Shown here: piece after piece, positions 11,437 through 23,000 of the stretch
How positions within the stretch are numbered: the stretch's first letter is position 1
How the letters are laid out: every line of letters begins with the position of its first letter
Assembly: GCA_037962975.1 (NCBI GenBank)
Contig: CM075676.1
Location: 95,922,001-95,986,000 of the forward strand
Length of the DNA stretch: 64,000 nt
Reading direction: 5' to 3'
Origin: Clitoria ternatea
Lineage: Eukaryota; Streptophyta; Magnoliopsida; Fabales; Fabaceae
Made by a program: the position numbers and the translations under genes
Notes under the pieces: model-generated
Databases searched by the model: none
Told to the model about the DNA's origin: nothing
What the model saw: the letters and a program-made list of their open reading frames with translations, nothing else

Positions 11437-11960
11437 AACCATGTTCATCTCTTGAGGGTTGTTAATTTTAACCAAAAGACTTATTTCTAATTTTATCTCT
11501 TGCAAAAACATATCTGCTGCATTATCTCTTAATCACAGTTTCAAATAGCAGAGTTTCTTTAACCAGTTTTTCAAATGTTCAGCATCTTTATCTCTTAATA
11601 ATATCCTTATCTCTTATCTCTTATCTCTTAGCATTAACAAATCTCCCCCTATCAAAAGGAATTTATTAACCTCTTTACAAATTGTTAATCATTTGGCAAT
11701 TATTTTGTTTTAGCAGCTTATTCCAGATGACAAGATATGAACATTCTCCTCCCCCTTTGGAATCATAAAAAAAATAATAAAAAAAGTATAGCACATAAGG
11801 AAAGACAAATGTTTATTTAAGGATAACGGAAGGAAATTACATAAAAACGTTAATGAAATGAAGAACTGAAGCAGAAAAACAGAAGGCACAACCACAAAAT
11901 CTAGTTATCAGGATTAAAAAATCGAAGCTCGGAGATTTGGTGGGAGAGTTCTTCATAGCG

Positions 11961-12971
11961 CTATTGCATCATCTCAAAGTGTTGCTGCTCGATCATTGAG
12001 AACTCTTGAAGGGAGTTTTCGAGGCGATCGAAGCGGCGGTCAAGATGAGCATAGAGTGATGCAAAGGGATCAGCAGGAGCGGATGAAGAGGCTTGAGGTG
12101 CAGGAGGAGGAGGAGGAACGGGCTCATCATCAGCAGGAGCTTCAAAGGGAATGTTGGCATCAATGCCTTCCATTCGTGAGTACCATGCTCCGTGTAGAAA
12201 AACAAGACCCATCTTAGTGAGGTGATGGGTGCCAATGCAAGCTCTTGGAGGCACTTTTTCTGATAATTCTCCAGCCAAGTCTACTCCACAATATTTGAAA
12301 ATTTTGGTAAGGAGAATACCATATAGAAGTTTTTGTTGGTCTTTTGCGTGGCGCATGTGAAACTTGACCAATTAAACCCAGTTAATTGCCTTGTGGTTCA
12401 GCATCGCCCACATCAAGAGGACATCATCCTCTTCCACCAAGGCATAGTTCCCATCACGAGGAACTATCATTTTGACCAAGAAAAAGTGTAGGAGACGGTT
12501 GTTCATGGTCAAGTGTCCTACCAGTTTATGGTTGCTCCTGGGGCGGTCAGCTTTCCACAAGGATTGACGAGCAGTGAGAGCATTGAAGCCCCATTCATCT
12601 TTTGGTTCTCCTCCATCAAAATCTGCATTGTTGAGCGGCAGCATAGAGATTTCTGCAAATTGGGCGTTGGTGAGCTTGATGGTCACGTTTTTCACTTTGG
12701 ATTCGACCATCCCATTCACTAGTTTGAGATTACAGTAAAACACCCTGATGAGTTCAGGATAATATTCTTCTTCCTTGAGGGTGAGGAAGGGAAAAAGGTT
12801 GTAGTAGTGGAGGCATTGGGTGAAGGTGAGGCTATGGTTATCAAAGGTTTCCGCAATGGTGAAGTGGGGAGTCATGATTTCTTTCTCAGAAAATTTTTTA
12901 ACAAAGTGTTGGAGGTCTCTAGGGGAGGAAAAGAACCTTGAGAAGTCAAGGGGGTTGTTGGCCTGAGCCAT
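11961..12971 (-). pseudogene. Extra ORF downstream of copia pol, plant-transposon-protein type
   Basis: This frame of about 336 codons runs from an ATG at 12971 to a stop at 11961, broken once by an in-frame TAA at 12372-12374. Residues 80-160 (YYPELIRVFYCNLKLVNG, then TIKLTNAQFAEI) match my memory of the 'putative plant transposon protein' domain (Pfam Transposase_32 type). After the stop, LYGILLTKIFKYCGVDL continues the same domain. A proline/alanine-rich linker (PPPPPAPQASSS) follows, then a short likely coiled coil (LDRRFDRLENSLQEF). The biochemical role is unknown. It lies between the pol end at 13686 and the polypurine tract, on the pol strand, in the position of the env-like ORF of SIRE elements but with no similarity to it that I can see. 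A TATA box lies ~150 bp upstream. Confidence 0.7.
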
Positions 12972-12983
12972 GGAGGACCTTGC

Positions 12984-13010
12984 TCATTTAACTGTGCAGG
13001 AGGAAGCCAT
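12984..13010 (-). CDS. 8-codon upstream ORF before the extra ORF
   Basis: Between the TATA box at 13119 and the ATG at 12971 there is a short minus-strand frame, MASSCTVK then TGA, ending 12 bases before the main ATG. If the extra ORF is transcribed from its own promoter, this could dampen its translation. It may equally be chance. Confidence 0.3.
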   Translation of the reverse strand: MASSCTVK

Positions 13011-13117
13011 TGACAAGGAATGTAGAAAAAGATGAGGAGAGGAGAAGAGTTCTTGGGAACTTTTGAGAATGAGAAAGAGGAAGGAGGTAGTGTGAGTTGA
13101 GAGGGTGAAGAGAAAGG

Positions 13118-13128
13118 TATTTATAGGG
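13118..13128 (-). promoter_or_regulatory. TATA box upstream of the extra ORF
   Basis: The minus strand reads CCCTATAAATACC here, a good plant TATA box, followed by pyrimidine-rich sequence suitable for a start site about 30 bp downstream and a leader of roughly 120 bp before the ATG at 12971. The TAATCGATTA array lies immediately upstream. Confidence 0.55.
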
Positions 13129-13223
13129 AAACATTAGGTCTAGAAGAGAGTGAGGTGAGTTAAGGGAGTGAAGAATTCGAGCAGACCTCGGAAACATGCG
13201 TTTTAACTCTGCAGTACCGATGC

Positions 13224-13554
13224 TAATCGATTACGAGACATGGGTAATCGATTAGCTCACTGTTTCTGGGGAATTTGAAGGGTTTCGAGCAGTGTGTAAT
13301 CGATTATTGAAATGGAATAATCGATTAGTGAAGAAACAGAATCGTCCTAATCGATTGAAACAGTATGGTAATCGATTAGTGAGAAGATGAAACGTTTTAT
13401 ACCTGAAATAGAGGCTGTGTAATCGATTATGGATTAGAAAGTAATCGATTAGATTAAAACAGAAGCATTGTAATCGATTAGATATCAAAGGGTAATCGAT
13501 TATCAACAAAACAGAAACGTGTTAATCGATTATGAGGAGCTGAGTAATCGATTA
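13224..13554. repeat. Array of paired TAATCGATTA palindromes (ORF-upstream array)
   Basis: Exact copies start at 13224, 13245, 13297, 13318, 13369, 13420, 13442, 13471, 13493, 13523 and 13545, with a near copy at 13348. They form six pairs with 21-22 bp between starts, and pair starts differ by 73, 51, 72, 51 and 52 bp. This is the same rule as the array at 10846, although the sequence between sites differs. One more single copy lies at 13854. The repeated Asn-Arg-Leu seen in a minus-strand frame is just this palindrome translated. Confidence 0.9.
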
Positions 13555-13685
13555 TATGGATCAAAAATTCACTTTTATGCATTTTTCTCAAAGGAAGTTT
13601 GCAGTCTTAAAGAATCATGCCACAGATAATACCAAATTCATACAAACATGCTATACAACAGTGCTTTTATCAAAATACTCATCAT

Positions 13686-13840
13686 TCAAACACAATTGGT
13701 CATGTCAAGAATTCCTAATTCTCTTCTAATGTGGATGAATTGCTCCCTAGCTAAAGGTTTGGTGAAAATATCTGCTAGTTGCCTAGAAGTTTCAACATGC
13801 TCAAGTTTCAACATGCTCAAGTACACAGTCCTTGTGCAAT
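13686..13840 (-). pseudogene. C-terminal end of copia pol
   Basis: The minus strand encodes LEHVETSRQLADIFTKPLAR followed by EQFIHIRRELGILDMT and a TGA at 13686. The LADIFTKPL motif is the near-invariant C-terminus of copia reverse transcriptase/RNase H, here of SIRE type. A 15-16 base tandem duplication sits at its 5' side (13789-13824). Upstream of about 13830 the expected pol sequence is absent, so the element is truncated and keeps only its 3' third. The strand agrees with the extra ORF and 3' LTR below it. Confidence 0.8.
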
Positions 13841-13864
13841 CACAGGATTCTTGTAATCGATTAC

Positions 13865-14121
13865 CAACACCAAAAAATGGAGTTTTAAGTGGTTTTAAGT
13901 GACGTAGCCCTCAGGTTCCTATTGTTTATCGCTGGGGAAGTTTGGGAAGCGAAAAATTTACTATTTTTAATTAGACACAGGATAAATGTTAGGAATCGTT
14001 AAGGGGACGTTATAGCTAGACTAGCCATGATACCGACCTGCAAGGACTTCGGTTATGGGAGTCTTAGTCGAGGTCTTCTGATATCATTATGAGTTTCATG
14101 TGGATGTGCCTTTTGGTTTTG
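13865..14121. other. Unassigned sequence between two elements
   Basis: No reading frame or repeat recognised. It joins the broken copia end to the duplicated GACCC flank of the next LTR and, across that LTR, was once continuous with 18038 onward. Confidence 0.3.
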
Positions 14122-15289
14122 GACCCTACAACATCCTATTTTCTACTCAAATAGAAAGTAGATATTAATATCTCTTTAATGAGAAAACGCTTACTATGAG
14201 TTAGTTGATTATTAATTAATTAATATTTTTATGAAATTTTGGTACTTATATTTAATTATTTTGTTTTTAAAAAATAATAATAAAATAAAAATATATATGT
14301 ATTTTGAATGAGGATTTTAAAATGACTTAATTAGTATTCATTCATTAAGAAAATTATATTAAGAATTTTGAATATCTTTATTATTCAACACTTTTATTTT
14401 ATGTTTTTATATTTATGTTTTTACATATTTATGATTTTTACATATTTATGATTTAACTCTTATTAAAATTTTAAAATATAATTTTGAAGGAATTAGATTA
14501 TAGTTCTTTAGAACTTTTGAATCTACGTATTATTTATGATTTTCTGGAATTTTTTTTGAAATTTTGGAAATATTTTAATAAAATAATATATTTTAAATAA
14601 TTTTAAATTCATAGAAAGTCACTTAAAATTAAAAATATTTATAAGAAAGTGAAGTTAAATTATAAGAAAATTTTTTAAAATCCATTTCAAGTAGACTTAT
14701 TTAAAAATGATCGGTTTGTGTAAAATCTTGATTTTTACCAATCATAAGGAGACTGTAAAAGTACCAACAAATTTTGATTAACAGAAAATTTTAGATTTTT
14801 AAAATTTAAACTTTATATTACTTATTATAAAATTAGTGAGAACTGATATAATATCGCTAAATTTCAAAAAGAATTGATTTTGAATATTTAAAATATACCA
14901 AGTGAATGGTTACTATTTGACTTAATAATTCAGCCGACATTTACTATACAAAAACGCTATGCATCTATGAAATTTTCAAACTTGCAGAGTAACTAGAAAC
15001 GAAAATTTCAGAAATTGCACAGTACTTTTATAATAAAATAATAGAATACACAATGCATAAGTTTGCCTATAAATACGGAGGAAGCGGAGAAGGAAATTCA
15101 CATTTTTTAGATTAAATTTTCTTAATATAGTACTGTTAGAGAGATAGTGGTAGGAGTAAGAGAGAGAAATAATTTTCATGGAAGGAGGTTCTGCCAAAAT
15201 TATAAGGTAAGCATACCCTTTTTTATATTTTTTATGTTTATTTTTATATCGTTTTAGAAATCTATTATTATACTAGATATAATATTATT

Positions 15290-15535
15290 TTAAGTTACTA
15301 TTCTGAATAGTAAATCACTATGTCAATAGTAAATTACTATTATGAATAGTAAATTACTATTTACTATTAATATTTACAATTTACTATTTACTGTTACTAT
15401 TTACCATTACTATTCATAATTTGCTATTTACTGTTACTATTAAAATTTACTATTTATTGTTACTATTTACATTAATTATTTAAAATTTACTATTTAATGT
15501 TACTATACATAATTACTATTTACCATTTCTGTTTC
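15290..15535. repeat. Degenerate TTACTATT array
   Basis: Some 240 bp made of variants of TTTACTATTTACTGTTACTA and its inverse (AATAGTAAATTACTATT). The theme repeats every 8-20 bp on both strands, so the region can fold on itself. It lies inside the LTR unit at 14127-18032. Confidence 0.7.
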
Positions 15536-15893
15536 AAATAGTAATCTTAATTTTCATCTTATGTCTATACTGAAATAAATTAGCATTAATATTTCTAGAA
15601 CTCGGAGGCGCAATGCGAACTCACTTTTGGTAGCAATTCAAGGTAAGGGAGAGTGAGATAAGAATATAATATGAAAAGACATACGAATAATGAGAGAAGT
15701 TCCCTACTCCTTTTAATATGAATAATTATTATATTTTAAAGTAATACTTATTATCATCTTAAGTAAATAAATAAATAAATAAAATTTATTCAAAAGTTTA
15801 AAATATTTGGATGAATCATATTGATTAACCTAACATAAAGTTTAAAATATTTAGATGACTCATTAACCTAACATACCGTATCATTGAGATTTG

Positions 15894-15957
15894 GACTGTT
15901 ATGGACTTATATGGACTATTATGGACTTATATGGACTATTATGGACTTATATGAACT
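15894..15957 (+). repeat. 20-bp tandem repeat
   Basis: The unit TATGGACTTATATGGACTAT repeats about three times in near-perfect form, with looser TATGGAC words on to about 16020. Confidence 0.85.
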
Positions 15958-17967
15958 GAATTATACCTTTGCGTTGATTGGACTATGATGGACCCATATG
16001 ACCATTAGACTATTTTGGATTTGATATGGATCAACTAACATTAGGACTGAACTACTACGACTTAAAATGAACTTTAATAATTAAGACACCTTGAAATAAA
16101 TTATGTAGATTTTGTATAGTAATTGTGTTATTTTTATTTGATTTATTTATGATTGATATTTGATTGAGTGATGATATTTAATTACGATTGACAATATTTG
16201 GTTGTGATTGATGAATGATTGATGATCTTGTGATGTGGAGTTTGAGCATATAGCAAGTATGACAAAAAGCTAAAATTCAGTAAGAATATACTTATCTCTT
16301 ACTCTTTAAAGTATTAATTTAAAAGAAATTATTTCTCAATGTTTATTCAGATTATTGTTAAGAAAATTTTCTTAACTTTCAATAAAAGTATATAATTTTA
16401 TAACTCACTTTTATCTTTCAAAATAAATTATTTAATTAAATTAAATTAAATTTTAGTTATTTAAAAAAAGAGAAAGTATTTTATAAAAATATTATATTTA
16501 TATACGTGTATATATATATATGGATATGAAAATATTTAATTCTCAAATGGAAATGAGATACTTCAATAATATTTTATTTTAAATTTTTGAAAATAAGAGT
16601 TTTAATTTCAAAAGTGTTTAGAAATATTATACAATTTTTTAAGTATTATAATTAAAGATGGAAAAGATCAATAATTCAAACTTGTGTCTAAAGTAAATTA
16701 ATTTCCTATAAATGCTCTAAAGAAGGTTTGGAATATGTGTTAAGACTTTGAAACTCAAATCATTTGTGAATGATAAAGAAAAATTGTACTGAAATTCTTC
16801 TGCGTGTGGTAAAACTTATTTAAGAGTTTGGAAATGTGCAGTTCATCGGGGTGGCTATGTTGTGATTTGTAGGCCCCAAAGATATAGTTTATACTTGAGT
16901 TTCTAAAAGTCTTAACCATCTCAATATACAAGTAGTTCATGCATTATGAATCATTAAAGATAAATGAGATGTGATATTTCCTAGGGACGGATTATAGAAA
17001 CCGAGGATACATTAGAGGAGGCTTAATTGCGAGCCTTGGGATAAGAGGGTGTGAAAGGATGCTTCAGTGGAACTGGGGTCGCTCCCTAGTGTCGGATACT
17101 TTCAGAATAAAAACCTTCTCAGTCTGACTAGTCTCTAAGTGTTTCCATACCAGTTGAGCTGTTCATATGCCATGAAGGCATTTATGTTATTATTATCAGG
17201 AATTATGGAACAATGTAAACTCCTGGTTGGTCCAGTGTAAATTAAAACTTTAAGGGCCCACATGCATAAATTGAATGAGATAGTAGAATTAAAAGCATTA
17301 CATAACATTCATGTGATAGTGACATTCTATGTGGGTGGTTATGAATAAAAATATAATTGTTATGTTTGTGGAAACCCTACATTCATAATTGATTATGTAT
17401 GAGATTATGACAGATATTATTATATTAGTTTATGAAAACCCTTATGCTTATGTCTTATCTGTAAGATATTATATTTTGTTTCTCACTCCTTCTTGTTTGA
17501 ATTTGTGTTCAAAATATATGCTATGTGATGTATAGCTAGCAGTCAAAGATAAAAGGATGTAATTACAAGAAGGTAAAGTGGTCTCATCAGGTGAAGAGAT
17601 ATAACAAGAGTAGGATTTCAAAACCCTATGGTTCAAGAACTAGGAAATGATTGGTCACAGTTATAGTAGAGGTATAATTTAGTTTTAGTTTACCTTATTA
17701 CAATATCAAGTTGGATAATTGTAACAAGGTGAAGGTTAAACTTTAATAAACCTTATCATTTTGATATAATACTATAATCTTTTATCAATTATGATTTCTA
17801 TAAATTTATTTTGTCATTATGGACAAATATTGAAAGACAACATTTTTTTTTTACTTTCAATATTTCAAAGAAAATCAAGTATATATACGTCCTTGTATGC
17901 ACGAGACAAGGAATGATAAATATATATACATAAATATATCTTTCTAAAGTTTTTAAATGCAATAAGA

Positions 17968-17969
<2 letters not shown>

Positions 17970-18007
<38 letters not shown>
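17970..18007. repeat. TA dinucleotide microsatellite
   Basis: About 18 TA units close to the 3' end of the LTR unit. Confidence 0.95.
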
Positions 18008-18009
<2 letters not shown>

Positions 18010-18037
18010 TGTGTATATAAGGGGGTGTTACAGACCC

Positions 18038-19035
18038 GATCTAGTATCATGTCTCAAGGCCGGTATGTAGACCGGATCATTAATATTTTTGACAGAAAAA
18101 CTCTTTTTCTTCTTTAATTAGATTTAGTTATCTAACTCTGTATAGATCAATAAATCAACCAATTATTCTAATTAAATACATTAAATTTGTTAATTATTTT
18201 TATTATATTTCCAAAATTATTCTTAGTATTAATGATGATAGATTGAAGAGTTTCTATTCCCTTTACATTAGGTTAAGAGTCATTTCGGGGTACCCAACCC
18301 ACATTAAGTTGTAGGATTTTACACATTAAACTTATAATTCTCACTTCTATTAAAGCCTTTGTTATCACTCAATTCATCTAAACATATACCATAATCACTT
18401 TAGTTATAACGATAATCGTTTACATCAATAAATAATTAATAGAATAATATTTACATAATCTAATTTAAACATACTTTAATTAAAATAAGCACAGATGCTC
18501 CATAAGATAATCTACTTCGGTTCTATCCTAGAAAATACAAGAAATAGATTATTCCTCATGGATGAAGAAACATGTCTTATTTGGTGGAAGGTTGTGCCTA
18601 GTAAATTATGGCCTCTCTCTTTCCCTCCCTCTCTCTCTCTTACCTATGTCTTTACCCTCTTTCTACTTAACACGAAATTTGTAATTCACAAAATGATAAA
18701 ATTACAAAGAGAATTTCCATGATAACATAACGATTGAGCTTCAATATTAGATATCTTATTGACTTTAGCATTGAAGTGTCTTTGGTAATACCTTATTTTA
18801 CCCCACAACATAGGATATAGGTGGACAAAATCATATCAAAACCTTAAGATTCCCACTGAACTTAAGGAGATAATAACCAATCCCAATATCCATACTGAAA
18901 TATGTCCCCCATACCGGACATATCAATAATAATAATGATGATAGTAGTAGTAATAATAACAACAAAACAACACTAATAATATTAAAAGTAATAAATTAAA
19001 TTTAATTGAAATATCTTTTTGTATCTTGTGTCAGA
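18038..19035. other. Unassigned sequence with a short ATA/GTA-rich tract
   Basis: No gene seen. A TAATAATGATGATAGTAGTAG-like trinucleotide stretch lies at about 18925-18975, and a CT-rich run near 18615-18640. It forms the left flank of the CACTA element. Confidence 0.4.
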
Positions 19036-19239
19036 CACTACCACAAAAAAAGAGATTTTAGTGCGTTTTTAGTTATTTTAGGTGCTTTATATACACGTAT
19101 TGTAGTAGAATATCACATCTACTAAAATTCTTTTTAAGCGTTTAGTACAATATATTTTTAAAGCGCTTATTTTAATTAAGCGGTTTAATACAACATATTT
19201 TAAAAGCGCTTATTTTAATTATGCGATTTAGAAAGTAGT

Positions 19240-20086
19240 GAAATAATAAGATAGTAGTGCGGTTTTAAGAAATCACACTAATAGGCTCCAGCATTTTAAT
19301 AGGCAAATGATTGACGAATGGTACAAGGCTACCATCATTGTTTATCTGTTTCTCACAAGATGGGAATAAATATGCTCCAGAAAGACTTATATATCTAATT
19401 AGTGGTTCTTAAATTCCTTTATCTAATTAGTCTGAAAATGTATACTAAATTATCTGTCATCCAACATTTAACGACAATACTTGCAATTAATTAAAATTAT
19501 CACTTTAGTTGTTGTATTTAACAATTTATATATATATAACATCGCAAACTAAAAAAACTATTTTCTTAATATGTCTTGTACAAATGGTAGAAAGTATATT
19601 TAAGGGGGCCAAAGAAGCACATGGAAAGGAAGTAGGGATAAAATTGCTAATAAAACATGAGAAAATAACTCACAGATATTATCATATCAACTTTGTTTAC
19701 TTGGATCCCATTAACTTGTCGTGAACCTGTTGAACCAGAGAGGCAAAGTGCCTGCAAAATACAAATGGATTTGGCTAAATATTATTTTGTGAATGATGTC
19801 AGAGAAGAAGAAAGTCAAAGGATGCCGATAAGGGTGATGGGCAATGTGATGTTTCTTAAAATAGAACAATCAAATAATAGGACACATATACTGAGTTGAA
19901 CTACTAAAGATTTTTGGTATGATTGAATACATAAAAAAAGATACATGAATTTCAATAAGGAATGTTCGGGACCCATCCATGATTACAGCAACAACCAGTC
20001 TAGCTAAAATTTCTAAATTCAGGTGCTGCTCAGTGAGAAACATTTCAGTGGCATTTGAAACATCCTGAAGTCCCGTATGTGTGATG
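19240..20086. other. CACTA internal sequence, left
   Basis: Two short open frames (19509-19724 and 19693-19899) are present but show no recognisable domain or codon signal. They may be remnants of transposase or of captured host sequence. Confidence 0.3.
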
Positions 20087-20091
20087 TAGGA

Positions 20092-23000
20092 AGGAAGATC
20101 TAGTTCTTCTTCTTCTTTCTTTTTTGATAAAGGAAAATAAGGATTAGAGTTTTACCAAGGGAAAATAAGGAAAAAGGAAAGAGGGAGACGCCACCTAGAG
20201 ATGATAAGCCTCAATCTCGCCACTAGGGGAGGAAACCCTAGGATAAGAGTTTGCCAAAGTTTAAAAAACCCTAGCTAAAACGAAGAAAGAAAATTCAACT
20301 CCACAAATACTCAAATGTATTCTCTCAATTCAAGGTGTGTAATACAAACAAGAGCATGCCTTATATAGGCTAAAGGGAGGCACACCACTTAACCTAATAG
20401 GCTTCATTCTCTCCTAAGCCCAAAAACACTAAAACTAAATAAAACTAAGAAAGGTGACCAAAATACAAGGCTCAAAAAGATATACAAAGCAAAGATGACC
20501 ATGTAAGGCCCAAACCTATGGCCCAAAAGGCTTTCTAACCCTAATCTTAAATAATGAAAAAAATGTATAAAAGAAACAAAAAATTATTTTAGCTAAAAAA
20601 GGTTCCTTTAGTTGTGTCCTCATCATGCTCCCCCTCTTAAAAATGATTTGTCCTCAAATCCAAGACATGAGAATCTATAAAAAGAAAGAGAGTAATGAGA
20701 CCACTTATGATAAAAGAGAGGAAAAAATTAATTTTTTTTAAAAAAATGAATAACTTTAGGAAAGTATTCAACCAGGGTCAAAAACTAACCTTTTTATTTG
20801 AGACATGGTCAAAACAAAATGAACATCATAAAATGCAATGAGATATTCCTATAAAAATACACATGCAAAAGTATGAGGTATGCTAAGCATCCTATCAATC
20901 AGTTTATTGATGCAATGCATGAGAGATGTAGAAGATAATATAGAGATATGATCATGTGATGCTATTTGGAACAAAGGCAGATGATAAATCATGAATGAAA
21001 ATGATGCCCTAAAAGAATCATAGTATATAATGGAATATAAACTAGGAGTTATTTATGGCAACGTATGCATAGAAGCAACTAGTTCATGATAAAATCCTTT
21101 GTTAAAATAAATAAGATCAATATGATCATAGATAAGATATGGTTGAAAATGCAATGAAATAGTCATGTGATAAGATGGACAAAAAGTTAATCTTATAAAA
21201 ATCCTACTATGCAGTATGATAACATATGAAATGACTATTGGGAATGACAATTTAAAAGAGTAAAGACATATGCTAATCCTATAAGATTCTATTATGATTA
21301 TATACATCCTAGAACTAACCCTAAGACAACTATGAACTACAATTGACCATTTCTTTTTACTAGGAATGAGTGAAATGTGAAAGGATTTTTCTACCATTTT
21401 ATGGTCTTCTTGAGGTTTAGAAATAATGTTTGAGAGAGGCAAACTGTCACTAATGACAGGAAGACTATCACTAATGATTCGGATGGACAAACTATTATTG
21501 GTAATAGGAATAGGAAAACTATGACCAAAGTGACTTTTTGTTGAAACACTAAGGTTGTTTAAAGACAAGCCTTTATGTTCTCTATTTTTATTTTCACATT
21601 TGACTGCTTTTTTCTTTTTCTTATACCTATCATACTCATGCCAATAAAGTTTCACTTTCTCATCCATAAATGTATTATGTTTTTGCCTTAACTTTGATAT
21701 TTCTTTTTTATTGTGACACAAACCTATTTTCTTATTTCCATTGGTATCATATTCTAAAATATTATCCTAAATTTCTTTTAACTTCTTATGAACTTCCTCA
21801 AGAACCTTTTTTATCTTTTTATTATTTTTTCTATGGTAGAATTATTCTTAACCTCATAAGAATCTAATTTAAAATTAAGGACACCTAGTTGTTTAATCAA
21901 AACCTTAAACATATTAGGTGTTATATCTTACCTAGAAGAAGACATGGTATGATGCAAGAGATGAGAATGACAAGTAGCAAAGTAAGCAAAAGGAAAAAAA
22001 ATAGCAAAAGCAAAAGCAAATAAAGCAAAACTAGTCGTGGTGCACAAAAGTAAACTAATACCTAAGCACACTGCTCCTAATCAACTAAATAAATCAAAGT
22101 CTATAAAAAAAAGTTCAATATCTGTAAATTAAATGCCCTAGAATACAAGGACTAAAGTGCAAAAAAAAATTGACAATATTTTTGTTTTTTTTCCTTTACA
22201 AGGCTTTGTTTCCAATATAATTGTCTTCAAGTTTTCAAGCTCCAAGACCACCACAGCACAAGCTTAAGAAAACTCAAAACAAAGGTTAGCACAATTAATA
22301 TAGGAAAGTAAAAAAATAAAAATAAAAATGGTCAAACCACTCTAGTGTTTCACTCTCACCACTCCTCCAAATTAGTTTAAGTTCCTTAATCTCAAGCAAT
22401 GTCACTCTTACGTCTATGTTCCAAGTATGCTACCCCCAAGATATTGACTTAAGACTTATCCCAAAAGAATACCAAAGGTATGAAAACTCTAAGACAAAAC
22501 TTTAGAAGAGATAAAGACAAATAACAAAAGTGAAATTAGAAAAGGGTAACTCAAATTGGATTTTATGTGACAAGATGAATGACTTAAAGCAATAAAAGAA
22601 AAAATGAATGGAGCTTTTACTTATGATTTGGAATTGCCATGACCATACAAAAATTTGACAAAACTAGATAATCAAACAAAAAAATACATAAAAGAAACAA
22701 GCACAATTATAAAGACCTAGAAACCTAGAATGCAAAAACTTGTGTAAGAAAAGGTACCAACTTGCAAAATTGAATTTTAGAGTTTCTTAGTATAAATGAT
22801 GAGTAGGGGCTTTCAAACAATTACAATGATAAGGCTCCAAAAATGCACCAAGACCTAATTTTGGCTCTAGGAAAATTAAAGCTTTCAAGATCAGATTTTT
22901 ATCACATAAATGGACTGTTAATGGTGAACAAACTCAGAATTTAAAGCATAAAAAATAAGGTATATTATGACTCAATCAATATGCATAAATAAAATCAAAG

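Larger units (their letters stand above)
14127..18032 (+). mobile_element. Long LTR-like unit, probably gypsy solo LTR, 3,906 bp
   Basis: Starts TACAACATCC at 14127 and ends GGGGGTGTTACA at 18032, flanked by GACCC at 14122-14126 and 18033-18037. The ends resemble the TGTAACATCC...GTTACA ends of plant gypsy LTRs, except that the opening TG reads TA. No gag, pol or primer-binding site is inside, so a solo LTR is the simplest reading. TATA-like and AT-rich stretches abound. Three low-complexity blocks lie within it and are listed separately. An alternative is two different elements that happen to share a 5-bp flank. Confidence 0.6.

Noticed and set aside
13252..13509. 85-codon minus-strand frame with repeated Asn-Arg-Leu
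   Set aside because: The repeats are TAATCGATTA translated. The region is upstream of the ORF promoter and has no domain.
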